From positions 1 through 64,000 of the forward strand of contig NZ_JADEVV010000010.1 in NCBI RefSeq assembly GCF_015207985.1: a stretch of 64,000 bases of DNA. Direction: 5' to 3'. Numbering within the stretch: the first letter of the stretch is position 1; each line of letters begins with the position of its first letter. Made by a program: the position numbers and the translations under genes. Under the pieces are notes generated by a model. That model worked only from the letters and a program-made list of their open reading frames with translations. It was not told the DNA's origin and searched no databases. This DNA comes from Synechocystis salina LEGE 00031 (GTDB lineage: Bacteria > Cyanobacteriota > Cyanobacteriia > Cyanobacteriales > Microcystaceae). This document shows positions 26,449-35,478 of the stretch, one piece after another.

Positions 26449-27927
26449 ATGCATAATTTTCTTCTGAGGACGAGCAAGCATCTATTACATCCAGCTTTTA
26501 ATAGTTTTAATCACGCATTACATCAGCCTGAAGTCGAACAAGAGCGATTGAAAATTAAAATTATTCAGCGCTTAATTCATACCCATTATGGCCAATCTTT
26601 GGGCATCACGAAAAATTCCCCCTGGTCGGCTATTCCTATAGTTAGTTATGAAGATTTTTCTCCTTGGCTAGAACAGCAGCAAACTTCGCCTACACAATCA
26701 ATCATTACCAACGAAAAAATTCGATCTTGGCAACAAACTTCCGGCAGTTCTGGAGCCAGTAAGCAAATTCCCTATACCCATGGTTTACTAACTGCGTTTA
26801 CGTTTATGTTTGCTGTTTGGGCCTACGATTTGCTCCACCATGGCCCAGATTTTCGCACAGGCAAAACCTATGCTTGTATTTCTCCCACCTTTGGCGATCG
26901 CCCTGGAGGCATTGATGACACGGATTATTTAACGGGACCTCTGCGCTGGCTTAGTAGTTATTTTTTAGTGCGGGTGGGTAATCATTTTTCCGACGGGGAT
27001 ACTTTTCGTTGGGTTTTAGCCCTAGCTTTATTACAAAACCCAGACTTAGAAATTATTTCCCTTTGGAGTCCAACTTTTTTGACCGTGCAATTAGCATTTA
27101 TCACTCAGAACCGCCATGCCCTAATTGCAGCCCTTGGCGATCGCCTGGATGATGCCAGACGGAAAGCTCTAGCAACAGAGCCGATTAATTGGTTAAAAAT
27201 CTGGCCACAGTTAAAGCTGATTTCCTGTTGGAATCAACTATTTGCCAGGGAACAGGCCGGGATTTTGCAAGCTTATTTTCCCGGAATATTTATCCAAGGA
27301 AAAGGTCTATTAGCCACGGAAGCTCCCATTACCATTCCCTTAATCAAGGCTGGGGGATTTGTGCCCTTGGTGAACCAAATTGTGTTGGAATTCATGGCTG
27401 CTGATGGCACCATTGTGGATTTGTCTAACCTACAAACAGGTCAAATTTATCAACTAATTATTTCCACTCCGGGGGGACTATACCGTTATCGCCTTGGCGA
27501 TCGCCTGCAGGTATCCCATTGGTATCTTAAAACTCCTTGCTTAGCTTTGGTGGGTAGGGGCGATCGGGTGAGTGACTTGGTGGGGGAGAAATTAACCGAA
27601 GAATTTGTGGACCAAACCTTGAGGGATCTCGCCTTGGTCGATGGCGACGGTCTCCGTTGCTTAGTGCCAGTGCCGGGGCCCCAACCCCATTACGTTTTCT
27701 ACCTATCCCCTACGGCAATGATGGCGATCGCCGGAGAAGAACAAACATTGGCCCAGCGACTAGATCACAGCCTCCAACGTAGTTTCCATTACCGTCGGGC
27801 TCGGCAGTTGGCACAGTTAGGCCCCGTGCAAGTGAGGACAGACGGTTATCCCCATTGGTTAACCCAGGGGCGTTGGGGAGATGAAAAAGGTTATTGCCTC
27901 CGCATTCCTCCTTCTAACCTTGTTTGA
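26449..27927 (+). CDS. GH3-like acyl-acid-amide synthetase family protein
   Basis: 492 residues. GH3 enzymes adenylate a carboxylic acid and join it to an amino acid; plant members conjugate auxin or jasmonate. The phosphate loop TSGSSGASKQIPYT (about residue 97) and a later G-G-L-Y-R-Y-R-L-G-D motif (TPGGLYRYRLGDRLQV) are the two hallmark ATP-site motifs, and GDRVSDLVGEKLTEEFV starts the C-terminal domain. The protein is full-length for bacterial homologues. The substrate is unknown. It ends 138 bp before ycf4 and is followed by no other synthetase-type gene. Confidence 0.82.
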   Translation: MHNFLLRTSKHLLHPAFNSFNHALHQPEVEQERLKIKIIQRLIHTHYGQSLGITKNSPWSAIPIVSYEDFSPWLEQQQTSPTQSIITNEKIRSWQQTSGSSGASKQIPYTHGLLTAFTFMFAVWAYDLLHHGPDFRTGKTYACISPTFGDRPGGIDDTDYLTGPLRWLSSYFLVRVGNHFSDGDTFRWVLALALLQNPDLEIISLWSPTFLTVQLAFITQNRHALIAALGDRLDDARRKALATEPINWLKIWPQLKLISCWNQLFAREQAGILQAYFPGIFIQGKGLLATEAPITIPLIKAGGFVPLVNQIVLEFMAADGTIVDLSNLQTGQIYQLIISTPGGLYRYRLGDRLQVSHWYLKTPCLALVGRGDRVSDLVGEKLTEEFVDQTLRDLALVDGDGLRCLVPVPGPQPHYVFYLSPTAMMAIAGEEQTLAQRLDHSLQRSFHYRRARQLAQLGPVQVRTDGYPHWLTQGRWGDEKGYCLRIPPSNLV

Positions 27928-28064
27928 AAAACGCTCCTGACCAAAAATTGGGGACAAACCAGACACAATTCCTTCCCGGCGATCGCCCCATCTGCCAAGC
28001 CCCTAGCCCTGATGGGGTAAAATTCAAGGGTTGGTTTCGTTGTAATTATCAGTTAGAGAAATAC

Positions 28065-28631
28065 ATGGGTGGACAGACGCTCGCAGAATCTTCCCAAATT
28101 TTGCGCCAAGAAGTATTGGGAGCCCGCCGCTTCAGCAACTTTTTTTGGGCTGGAATTTCCACCATTGGCGGTGTTGGTTTCCTGTTGGCCGGCCTTTCTA
28201 GCTACTTCGGCAAAAATCTTTTGATTGTTAGTGACACTACCGGACTGCAGTTTATTCCCCAAGGTGTGGCCCTACTTTTCTACGGTGTGGCCGGCAGCAC
28301 AGTGGCAGGTTATCTCTGGTTGACCATGGCTCTGAACGTGGGCAGTGGTTACAACGAATTCAATAAAAAATCGGGGCAGGTAACCATTTTTCGTTGGGGT
28401 TTCCCCGGCAAAAATCGCCGCATTGAATTGGTTAATAAAATTGCCGATGTCCAGGCAGTAAAAGCAGAAATTAAGGAAGGTGTTAACCCTAAGCGTTCCC
28501 TGTACCTCAAAGTTAAACAGCGACGGGACATTCCCCTCACCAGGGCTGGGCAACCCATTTCCCTTTCCCAGTTGGAAAACCAAGGGGCTGAGTTAGCTCG
28601 CTTTCTAGGGGTGCCCCTGGAAGGCTTGTAA
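28065..28631 (+). CDS. ycf4: Ycf4: photosystem I assembly factor
   Basis: 188 residues from ATG 28065 (MGGQTLAESSQILRQEVLG); this gives the known length of Ycf4, although the frame stays open 47 codons upstream to overlap the previous stop. Two membrane spans (about 22-45 and 60-85; FFWAGISTIGGVGFLLAGL) are followed by the conserved soluble part IFRWGFPGKNRRIELVNKIA and a C-terminal SQLENQGAELARFL. It acts in the thylakoid membrane as a scaffold for photosystem I assembly. Equivalent to sll0226. Confidence 0.95.
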   Translation: MGGQTLAESSQILRQEVLGARRFSNFFWAGISTIGGVGFLLAGLSSYFGKNLLIVSDTTGLQFIPQGVALLFYGVAGSTVAGYLWLTMALNVGSGYNEFNKKSGQVTIFRWGFPGKNRRIELVNKIADVQAVKAEIKEGVNPKRSLYLKVKQRRDIPLTRAGQPISLSQLENQGAELARFLGVPLEGL

Positions 28632-28709
28632 ATTACCGTTTCCCCCAGCCAGATCCCAATATCAAAGGCACCAAATCCAGGGCAGAAACCGGGTATGTGC
28701 TGTGTTAAA

Positions 28710-28737
28710 TTGACCTGCACTTACTCTGGAAGATAAT
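28710..28737 (+). promoter_or_regulatory. Predicted promoter of the cyclophilin/ureohydrolase unit
   Basis: TTGACC (28710-28715), a 16-bp spacer and GATAAT (28732-28737) resemble a sigma-70 promoter about 105 bp before the ATG at 28845. It is the best such pair in the ycf4-cyclophilin gap. Confidence 0.45.
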
Positions 28738-28844
28738 CGAGGTGGACTAAGATCCCTAGCAAGGGACTCTAGGTTGGCTGATTTGCACAAAGATAACAGC
28801 AGTCCCCATTAGCAATTACGGAGATTATTAGGAGATTAGATTTT

Positions 28845-29594
28845 ATGCGGATTTTACCGAACATTAGCCGAGCCACTTGGTTTGTGGGCATCTTTTTTGT
28901 TGTCAATATCTTGCTTACTGCTTGCAATCAGCCATCTGCCAATTCTTCAGCAGATCCCTCCCCCACAGAAAGCAACGGCCCAGTGGCCCAGTTAGCCACA
29001 GACCAGTACAAGGACTATAAGCCCCGCTTAAATGGCAAAGCCACCGTGGAAATGATGGTTAACGGCAAGCCGATCATCATTGAAGTGGACGGAGAAAATG
29101 CGCCGATCACCGCCGGTAACTTCGTTGACCTAGTGGAACAGGGCTTCTACAACGGCCTAACTTTCCACAGGGTAGTGGATGGCTTTGTGGCCCAGGGGGG
29201 AGATCCCAAAGGTGACGGTACGGGCGGCTATGTGGATAAAAATACCCAACGTCCCCGCAATATTCCTTTGGAAATTAAGATCGATCCTTCGGTGGAGAAT
29301 GCGCCGCAAGAGCCTTTGTATGGTCAACCGGTGGGACAACAGGGCGGCTACAGCAGTCCCCCCGTGGTGTTGCCCCATAAAAGCGGTGCAGTGGCCATGG
29401 CCCGTTCCCAAATGCCGGATTCCGCTTCTTCCCAGTTCTATTTCACCCTGTCTGATGAAACGGGATTTTTAGACGGTGATTATGCCGTGTTTGGTTACGT
29501 CACCCAGGGCATGGACGAGGTGCTGAAGATCAAACAGGGAGACAAAATCCAGTCCGCCAAGGTAATTGCAGGGCAAAATAACCTAGAAAAATAG
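28845..29594 (+). CDS. Cyclophilin-type peptidyl-prolyl isomerase lipoprotein
   Basis: 249 residues. The signal peptide ends in a lipobox (ILLTAC, Cys about residue 27) followed by a serine- and proline-rich linker, so the mature protein should be lipid-anchored on the periplasmic or lumenal side. The cyclophilin domain (about 60-245) shows [54 protein letters not shown] and [14 protein letters not shown]. It catalyses proline cis-trans isomerisation during folding. The stop codon is followed immediately by the ATG of the ureohydrolase gene, so the two are co-transcribed. Equivalent to sll0227. Confidence 0.92.
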   Translation: MRILPNISRATWFVGIFFVVNILLTACNQPSANSSADPSPTESNGPVAQLATDQYKDYKPRLNGKATVEMMVNGKPIIIEVDGENAPITAGNFVDLVEQGFYNGLTFHRVVDGFVAQGGDPKGDGTGGYVDKNTQRPRNIPLEIKIDPSVENAPQEPLYGQPVGQQGGYSSPPVVLPHKSGAVAMARSQMPDSASSQFYFTLSDETGFLDGDYAVFGYVTQGMDEVLKIKQGDKIQSAKVIAGQNNLEK

Positions 29595-30515
29595 ATGGAT
29601 AGTTCTCACGAAATTTTCCCCCAGCCCAAACAGTTCCTGGAATCGGAATCCGTTACCCCCTATGCTGATGCCGCCGTGGTGGTGGTGCCCATTCCCTACG
29701 AAGCCACTACTTCCTACCGCAAGGGCTGTCAGTATGGCCCTGGGGCGGTGCTAGAAGCTTCGGACCAGTTGGAAGCCTACGATGAAGAGTTGAATACTTC
29801 CCCTTGTCATGATTTGGGCATTTACACCTGTGCTCCCTTGGCAGACAGCAATGAGCATCCGACTTTGGCAGGGGATGCCATGGTGACCCAGGTTTGTGAC
29901 GGTATTGTCCCCTTTGTGGAGGACGGTAAATTTGTGGTGGCGATCGGTGGGGAGCATGCCATTACCACTGGGGTAGTGCGGGCTATGCAGAAGGTAACGT
30001 CGGAGTCTTTCACTGTGGTGCAAATTGACGCCCACGGAGATATGCGGGACAAATTTGAAGGTTCCCAACATAACCATGCTTGTGTGATGCGCCGGGTGTT
30101 GGAATTAGGTTTACCCACTCTCCCGATCGCCATCCGGGCCATTTGTCAGGAAGAAGCAGACTTGATAAGGGAAAAAAATATTCCTGTCTTTTGGGCTAGG
30201 GAAATGGCTGATAACCCTGATTGGATTGACCAGGCGATCGCCAGCATCACTACGGAGAAAGTCTTTCTCACCATCGACATGGACGGTTTTGATCCAGGCT
30301 TCATGCCGGGGGTAGGTACTCCCGAACCAGGGGGGCTAGGTTGGTATGAAGGGTTAAAATTTTTCCGCCGTCTTTTTCAAACCAAGCAAGTGATTGGTTG
30401 TGACTTGATGGAGTTGGCTCCGGTGCCGGGCTCAGTGGTGTCGGAATTTTCCACAGCGAAGCTGGCTTACAAGTTGATGGGTTACTGGGGAGAGTCCCAG
30501 GGGAAAAAACCTTAG
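29595..30515 (+). CDS. speB: Ureohydrolase family enzyme, probable agmatinase
   Basis: 306 residues. Manganese-ligand motifs are complete: AIGGEHAITTGV, VQIDAHGDMRD and TIDMDGFDPGFMPG. The family splits agmatine, arginine, guanidine and related compounds into urea and an amine; agmatinase is the usual assignment for sll0228, giving putrescine. PCC 6803 also has a related protein shown to be a guanidine hydrolase, so substrate should be regarded as uncertain. The start ATG abuts the cyclophilin stop without a gap. Confidence 0.85.
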   Translation: MDSSHEIFPQPKQFLESESVTPYADAAVVVVPIPYEATTSYRKGCQYGPGAVLEASDQLEAYDEELNTSPCHDLGIYTCAPLADSNEHPTLAGDAMVTQVCDGIVPFVEDGKFVVAIGGEHAITTGVVRAMQKVTSESFTVVQIDAHGDMRDKFEGSQHNHACVMRRVLELGLPTLPIAIRAICQEEADLIREKNIPVFWAREMADNPDWIDQAIASITTEKVFLTIDMDGFDPGFMPGVGTPEPGGLGWYEGLKFFRRLFQTKQVIGCDLMELAPVPGSVVSEFSTAKLAYKLMGYWGESQGKKP

Positions 30516-30563
30516 CTGTTGTCAAAAATTCTATTGAAGTTTAGGAAAAAGGGGATATAAAAG

Positions 30564-30624
30564 CTTGTTTGAAAAGCCCCCCCTAGCCCCCCAAATTTGG
30601 AGGGAAACTGAGTGAAAGTTCCCC
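30564..30624 (+). repeat. Dispersed C-rich repeat (TTTGAAAAGCCCCCC... type), copy 1
   Basis: TGTTTGAAAAGCCCCCC followed by TAGCCCCCCAAATTTGG and AGGGAAAC lies between two convergent genes. A matching sequence in opposite orientation is at 59021-59090. The CCCCCCAAATTTGGAGGG core can form a hairpin and may act as a transcription stop for the convergent genes. Confidence 0.7.
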
Positions 30625-30697
30625 ATATAGCCAAAGTGTTAAAACGACAGGGCCAAAATTGACCCGTGAACTCTAAACTTTGCGGGTGCAAACTTCC

Positions 30698-31612
30698 TCA
30701 AAATAATAAAGGTTTGAGGGTTTCTACCACGGATTTGGCTAAGCTCGGTAAATGGTAGCCCCCTTCCAGCCCTAAGACCAGATGGGGAGAGATTTCCATT
30801 AGATAATGGGTCATCATGCCGTAATCCTCCGGAATTAGATTCATATAGGCCAAGGGATCGGCTCGGTTAGCATCATAACCAGCACTCACCAACAGTAAAT
30901 CTGGTTTTGCCTGTCGTAAAAACGGGAGAATTTTGTCCTCAAAAGCCTCTTGATAAACGTGGCCATCTCCCCCTGGTTTGAGGGGAATATTGAGCACATT
31001 GTTATGTTTACCCCGATCGCCTGCGGCCCCTGTGCCGGGATAACAGGGAAATTGGTGCAAAGAACAATAAAAAATTCGGGGATTATTTTCCACCAACGCT
31101 TCAGTACCATTGCCGTGGTGCACATCCCAATCCACAATGGCTACCCGTTCCACCCCTGGCCTAGTTAAAGCGTAATGGGCGGCGATCGCCACACTGTTGA
31201 GCAAGCAGAAACCCATACCCGTGTTGCGAATGGCATGGTGACCGGGGGGACGGGCTAGGACAAATGCCGCCTCCTGTTGGCTTAAAGCGTGGTCAACTGC
31301 ATCTAGCCAGGCCCGCACCGCTAAGCGAGCCAAATCATAGCTCTGGGGAGAAACAGGGGTATCGACATCGAGGGAACCACCGCCCTCCTCAGCTAATTTT
31401 GCCAATTTGTTTAAATATTCTTGGCTATGGCAGCGGAGAATGTATGGGTCTAAATTCCAGGCCACCGGGGAAGGCCTTTGCCAATGGAGATAATTGGCCC
31501 CGGGCATCTTCCGTAAAGCAGTGACAATCGCCGTCAGTCGAGCTGGACATTCGGGGTGGGTGGGGCCAGTTTCGTGGTGCAAAAAATCCGCGCTGTAGAT
31601 AATAGCGACCAT
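30698..31612 (-). CDS. Histone-deacetylase-like amidohydrolase (class II HDAC / acetylpolyamine type)
   Basis: 304 residues. Arginase/deacetylase fold with zinc-site motifs RPPGHHAIRNTGMGFCLLNS, VAIVDWDVHHGNGTEAL and LVSAGYDANRADPLAYM, and the GLEGGYHL motif near the C-terminus. The N-terminus (HETGPTHPECPARLTAI) is typical of the bacterial branch. Substrates may be acetylated proteins, polyamines or acetoin-like compounds; the ureohydrolase next door makes a polyamine link attractive, but that is inference. Convergent to the ureohydrolase gene. Equivalent to slr0245. Confidence 0.9.
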   Translation of the reverse strand: MVAIIYSADFLHHETGPTHPECPARLTAIVTALRKMPGANYLHWQRPSPVAWNLDPYILRCHSQEYLNKLAKLAEEGGGSLDVDTPVSPQSYDLARLAVRAWLDAVDHALSQQEAAFVLARPPGHHAIRNTGMGFCLLNSVAIAAHYALTRPGVERVAIVDWDVHHGNGTEALVENNPRIFYCSLHQFPCYPGTGAAGDRGKHNNVLNIPLKPGGDGHVYQEAFEDKILPFLRQAKPDLLLVSAGYDANRADPLAYMNLIPEDYGMMTHYLMEISPHLVLGLEGGYHLPSLAKSVVETLKPLLF

Positions 31613-31760
31613 GGTGGGAGGAGGAGGATGGTGAAATTAAGTAAAGAAAGTGGAGCAAAAAGTTTGGCCAGCCCCTCAGCCATTGCCCCAGGGCCATGAC
31701 CCACCAATGCTATTCTAGGTAGGGTATTGAGCCAAATTTAAGATCGAGGCAGTTTAGGCT

Positions 31761-31868
31761 ATGCAAGTTAATAATCTCGGCTTTATAGCAAGTATTTTAT
31801 TTGTGTTGGTGCCAACGGTTTTCCTGTTGATCCTGTTTATTCAAACCGGTAAACAGAGCGAAAGCTAA
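31761..31868 (+). CDS. psbM: PsbM: photosystem II reaction centre protein M
   Basis: 35 residues, [20 protein letters not shown] onwards, ending QTGKQSES. A single membrane span located at the dimer interface of photosystem II. The N-terminal [10 protein letters not shown] and the span are diagnostic. It is a lone gene between divergent or convergent larger genes. Confidence 0.96.
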
Positions 31869-31982
31869 GCCTTGGTTAACCATTGTCAAACAGAACAGAG
31901 TCAGGGGTGGAGTCTATCCAGCCCCCTTTTTTTGCCCAATGGATGATTTAAGCGTGGGTTAACATTTCGCTCTTGCTGGGGT

Positions 31983-32837
31983 TCAAATCCCTTCTTTGCG
32001 GGCCAGTAACACCGGACAGGGAGCATTGACCCGAATATAGTCCGACAGGGAAGTGCCCAACAGTCGGTCCAAGTCTGGCAAACTCTTGGCAATGGAGGGT
32101 CGGCGATCGGGGGAACCCAACAGCAACAAATCAGCGTTGTAGTCCTCGGCCAATTCACATAGTTTTTCCCCTGGCTTACCCCCCGTTACGGTGGAGCGGT
32201 AGGCAATACCCAAACGCTTCGCCTTGGCGATCGCCGGGGCCAGGACGGGGTTTTCCTCAATTTCCTGACGGGAAAGGGGCAACAGATCCGGTTTGAGGTC
32301 AGGGTTCACCCGGGCTAGGATTAATTCCCCTTCTGGATAGTCTCGCAAAAGCTCCAGAGCTAATTCCAACGCATACTCCGCCGCCGCTGACTTATCTAAA
32401 GCCACCATGACCCGTTTAATGCGCTTAACGTAAATATCATCCTTCACCAACAACATGGGGTGGTTGGTCAGTTGAAATACATACTGACTGACGGAATTTT
32501 CTAAAATGGCTTCCAACCGTTTCAAGCCCCGGGAACCCATAATAATTAGGTCCGCATCAATTTCATTGGCCACATCACACACCACCCCCTTGGGATCCCC
32601 TTGGCGCAACATGGTGGAGACCTTACTGGGTTCGATGGCCACATCCTCCAACAAATCCGCCAGGATTTTACCGCCCTCGGCCCATTTTTCCGTGAATGCC
32701 TCCGTGGTAATTTGGGGTGGAACCACGTGCAAAATCGTGATCGATGCCTTTTGCACCGCCGGAAAATCCATCATGGCCTTGAGCATTTCTTGGGTTTGGC
32801 TGGTGCCAGAATCTGCGTATAAAATTTTGCTAAGCAT
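31983..32837 (-). CDS. Tandem universal stress protein
   Basis: 284 residues built from two UspA domains (about 1-145 and 146-284). The first carries ADLIIMGSRGLKRLEAILEN and SVSQYVF, the nucleotide-binding G-x-x-G loop in slightly degenerate form; the second has ADLLLLGSPDRRPSIAKSL with a less typical loop. Such tandem proteins bind ATP or AMP and modulate survival under stress; targets are unknown. Equivalent to slr0244. The start at 32837 (MLSKILYADSGTSQTQEM) is preceded by an upstream region shared with the divergent gene at 33129. Confidence 0.9.
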   Translation of the reverse strand: MLSKILYADSGTSQTQEMLKAMMDFPAVQKASITILHVVPPQITTEAFTEKWAEGGKILADLLEDVAIEPSKVSTMLRQGDPKGVVCDVANEIDADLIIMGSRGLKRLEAILENSVSQYVFQLTNHPMLLVKDDIYVKRIKRVMVALDKSAAAEYALELALELLRDYPEGELILARVNPDLKPDLLPLSRQEIEENPVLAPAIAKAKRLGIAYRSTVTGGKPGEKLCELAEDYNADLLLLGSPDRRPSIAKSLPDLDRLLGTSLSDYIRVNAPCPVLLARKEGI

Positions 32838-33128
32838 GATAATTGAGTTCCTTGAATCGGTTCAGGGAGAGTCTCACCGTGCCATGGAGATTGATAACGG
32901 CAAGCCCTCCTCGGTTAAGCCTTATCCCTTCAGAATAAGGCCAATGCAAGCGCAGAAATTTAACGACTTGTTGCGGACTTTCTCAGTCTTGGTGGGCCAT
33001 GGTTTCAGGGGACTTCTAACCCAATGCCCATATCAACAACTAGCCTGTCCCCCCAATTGACGGCGGGAGTGTGTCAAAATCTAGGGAAATTTGAGATTGT
33101 CGTTAGCCATTACCGACGAGTAAAAGCT

Positions 33129-33434
33129 ATGAACGTGATTGTGGATTTATGTGTCGTGCCCCTAGGTGTGGGGGTTTCCGTGGGCCAGTATGTGGCCGCC
33201 TGTCAGAAAGTTTTGGCCGAAGCGGGACTGAAACATACCATGCATGCCTACGGCACCAACATTGAAGGGGATTGGGACGAAGTTTTTGCCGCAGTCAAGG
33301 CCTGCCACGAAGCGGTCCATGCCCTCGGAGCCCCCCGTATCACTTCCAGCATGCGCTTCGGTACTCGCACCGATCGCCCCCAAACCATGGATGAAAAGGT
33401 GAAAAGTGTGGAAACATGGCTGGAAAATTCCTGA
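33129..33434 (+). CDS. MTH1187/YkoF-type thiamine-binding-like protein (DUF77)
   Basis: 101 residues from ATG 33129 (MNVIVDLCVVPLGVGVSVGQ); an open frame 35 codons longer upstream is not conserved. The ferredoxin-like family pattern VVPLG-GVSVG, KHTMHAYGTNIEGDWDEVF and ACHEAVHALGAPRITSSMRF, then GTRTDRP, is clear. Members bind thiamine-like ligands and form tetramers; the cellular role is open. A strong terminator follows. Equivalent to sll0230. Confidence 0.87.
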   Translation: MNVIVDLCVVPLGVGVSVGQYVAACQKVLAEAGLKHTMHAYGTNIEGDWDEVFAAVKACHEAVHALGAPRITSSMRFGTRTDRPQTMDEKVKSVETWLENS

Positions 33435-33469
33435 GCACTTAATGGCGAGGAGAGCTAGGGTTAATTCGG

Positions 33470-33495
33470 TCTGCCCAAGGCAGATTTTGGTTTTT
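33470..33495 (+). terminator. Rho-independent terminator after the DUF77 gene
   Basis: The hairpin TCTGCC-CAA-GGCAGA is followed by TTTTGGTTTTT, 36 bp after the stop codon at 33434. Confidence 0.75.
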
Positions 33496-33515
33496 CCCCT
33501 GTCAACTTCAACTCG

Positions 33516-34052
33516 TTAACTTGCGGGCTCCGTTGCTTCTAGCTCCACTAGGTAGCTCCCCCATTTCTCCTCGTTGGTGCGGGGATCAATGTCTTTTTTT
33601 AACAATCGCCAACTTTTACCTTCACTTTGCCGCTGTAGGTAAAGATCAAATGGATTCTGTTTTTGAGTCACCGTTTGCCGGGGCAGAATCAGTTTTAAAT
33701 CATATCCCCCAGTTAGGTGATAGGCCGGTAAGTTATCCACGGCGATCGCCTCAATATTTTTAACGTTGATCTTGCTAATTTCAAAATCCGGCGTTGGGGC
33801 GTTTAAATGTTGACTAAGGGCAGTTTGGGTACGATTGAGTTGGAAAGTAATTGCTTGCTGTACCACTGCACCATCGGGGGCAAATTCCAAGGGGGGCGGG
33901 GAGCTTTGACAGGCGTTTAGACTGAAGCAAATCAAACCCAGGGCTAACCAACCAAGCAATCGACGTTGATAACAATTGATTAGGTTAATTAGGTCAACGG
34001 CGAAACTCTGCCAGGTCTGGAGCATTTCCCTGCCCAAAAGTGATTTTTGCAT
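33516..34052 (-). CDS. Probable lipoprotein of unknown function
   Basis: 178 residues from ATG 34052 (another ATG at 34025 is possible). A long basic N-terminal stretch leads to the hydrophobic segment LLGWLALGLICFSLNAC, whose LNAC is a lipobox, so the mature part begins CQSSPPPLEF. The mature domain of about 130 residues is soluble with alternating strands (FEISKINVKNIEAIAVDN, YHLTGGYDLKLILP). No known family was recognised. It lies 10 bp after the PrxQ gene on the same strand, so a shared transcript is likely. Equivalent to slr0243. Confidence 0.72.
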   Translation of the reverse strand: MQKSLLGREMLQTWQSFAVDLINLINCYQRRLLGWLALGLICFSLNACQSSPPPLEFAPDGAVVQQAITFQLNRTQTALSQHLNAPTPDFEISKINVKNIEAIAVDNLPAYHLTGGYDLKLILPRQTVTQKQNPFDLYLQRQSEGKSWRLLKKDIDPRTNEEKWGSYLVELEATEPAS

Positions 34053-34062
34053 AAACAATTAA

Positions 34063-34545
34063 TTAATCAGCGCCCCTCAGTTGTTGTAGTTTCTCCAACA
34101 CTTTTTCGACGTGGCCCTTGACCCTCACATTAGGCCAAATGTGGGCAATATTTCCCTGGGGATCGATTAAAAAAGTGGAACGCAGAATGCCTTCATACTC
34201 TTTGCCCATGAACTTTTTCGGTCCCCAAGCGCCATAGGCCGCCGCTAATTGATGCTCCGGGTCACTGAGTAATTGAACGGTGAGATTATGCTTGTCGATG
34301 AATTTGCTGTGGCTTTTTTCCGAATCTGGGCTGACCCCTAATATCACAGCATCGAGGGTGTTAAATTCCGCTAACTTGGCACTAAACTCCGTTGCTTCAG
34401 TGGTGCAACCGGGGGTATTGTCCTTGGGGTAAAAATACAACACTAACCATTGCCCAACAAAATCGGCTAGGGACACTGTCTCCCCCTGGGCATTGGGGGC
34501 GGAGAAAGCTGGGGCAGGTTGGTTAATTTCTAAGGCGGTGGCCAT
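34063..34545 (-). CDS. bcp: PrxQ/BCP thiol peroxidase, cytoplasmic
   Basis: 160 residues without a signal peptide. The peroxidatic cysteine is in NTPGCTTEATEFSAKL. The position five residues on, often a resolving Cys, is alanine-threonine here, so the enzyme may act as a one-cysteine PrxQ. The rest (VSLADFVGQWLVLYFYPKD, SPDSEKSHSKFIDKHNL, STFLIDPQGNIAHIW) is canonical. It reduces hydrogen and organic peroxides via thioredoxin. The gene is downstream of the M56 peptidase and followed by a lipoprotein gene on the same strand. Equivalent to slr0242. Confidence 0.93.
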   Translation of the reverse strand: MATALEINQPAPAFSAPNAQGETVSLADFVGQWLVLYFYPKDNTPGCTTEATEFSAKLAEFNTLDAVILGVSPDSEKSHSKFIDKHNLTVQLLSDPEHQLAAAYGAWGPKKFMGKEYEGILRSTFLIDPQGNIAHIWPNVRVKGHVEKVLEKLQQLRGAD

Positions 34546-34632
34546 GGTGAAAAAATTCTTAATTAAATCCGGTTGTCTGAACTTCTAGTAGCCCAATGGT
34601 AGTTAGTTATATCCGGCCCCAGGAGCTTGAAA

Positions 34633-35478
34633 TTATTTGATATGTAAAGGAATCAAAATTAGAGGCAAAACGGCGATCGCCAGTAGGAGTAAAGACCCTC
34701 CCCAGGCAATGAACCGATGGGAACTGGGGGCCACTGGAGAGGACAATAATTGATCAATGCGAGCCAGTAGGCGGTCCTGTTGGCCAGCAAAGGGTACCCC
34801 CAGGGGCAGGGGATTGGCCACCATGGCATTTTGGGCCACTAGGGCGAGGGCTTCCGCCAACACCAGGGGGTCACAGTGATTGGCCCCATGGCGATCGGCT
34901 CGGCATTCCCTTTGCCACAGTAATTCCTGCCACAGGGATTCCGTTTCCGGTAACCAAAAAGTTAAACGGCGCAGGGCCCCCAACCAGAAAAATGTCCAGG
35001 TGTCCCGGTAGAAAAGATGGGCGCTTTCGTGGGCTAACACCGCTTCTATCTGCTCTGGAGTCAGTAGGCGCAATAACCCCCGGCTCACTACCAATTCCGG
35101 CGACCAAAGCCCCACCTGGGCACTGTAGGGAAAATCGGTTTCCAAAAGACGAATTTTTTGCCCTTGCCAATGGCTGATGGGGTATTTCTGCACCGCCCCC
35201 AGGGTTTGCCAGGTTTGCCCCGCCAAATAGAGCACCGATAGCCCAGTCCAAACTAAAAATATCCAGGCCAAGAGATGGCTACCCATGCTAACTGGTAAGC
35301 CAAACATCCAACCACAGCCCATCCAGGCGATCGCCGCACTGGTACTGATCAAAAGCATGGGGGGCAGGGCAAAGAAAATTAATGCCGCAGGCCAGTCTAG
35401 TTTGCCGGGCCAGTAACGAATTGCCCAGCGCAGGCCAAACGCAATTAATACAGCCATGAGAAACAGAATACTGTGCAT
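34633..35478 (-). CDS. M56-family membrane metallopeptidase (BlaR1-like without sensor domain)
   Basis: 281 residues. Several membrane spans in the N-terminal half (about 1-110), then the zinc motif in VLAHESAHLFYRDTWTFFWL (HExxH) with a later RECRADRHGANH segment, and a C-terminal membrane span. In BlaR1/MecR1 this domain cleaves the BlaI repressor after a penicillin signal; here the penicillin-binding domain is missing. Its ATG overlaps the stop of the upstream BlaI-like gene (TAATG), so both are translated as a coupled pair. The sensed signal is unknown. Equivalent to slr0241. Confidence 0.88.
   Translation of the reverse strand: MHSILFLMAVLIAFGLRWAIRYWPGKLDWPAALIFFALPPMLLISTSAAIAWMGCGWMFGLPVSMGSHLLAWIFLVWTGLSVLYLAGQTWQTLGAVQKYPISHWQGQKIRLLETDFPYSAQVGLWSPELVVSRGLLRLLTPEQIEAVLAHESAHLFYRDTWTFFWLGALRRLTFWLPETESLWQELLWQRECRADRHGANHCDPLVLAEALALVAQNAMVANPLPLGVPFAGQQDRLLARIDQLLSSPVAPSSHRFIAWGGSLLLLAIAVLPLILIPLHIK

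Noticed and set aside
27924-28064. In-frame 47-codon extension of ycf4
   Set aside because: Ycf4 has a known length matching the ATG at 28065, and the extension has no conserved pattern; it also overlaps the end of the previous gene.
30620-30697. Possible gene between the ureohydrolase and HDAC genes
   Set aside because: The gap is filled by a dispersed repeat and holds no frame longer than a few codons with a start.
31960-31995. GGGTTCAAATCCC resembling a tRNA T-arm
   Set aside because: It overlaps the end of the universal stress protein gene and no acceptor, D or anticodon arms can be formed around it.
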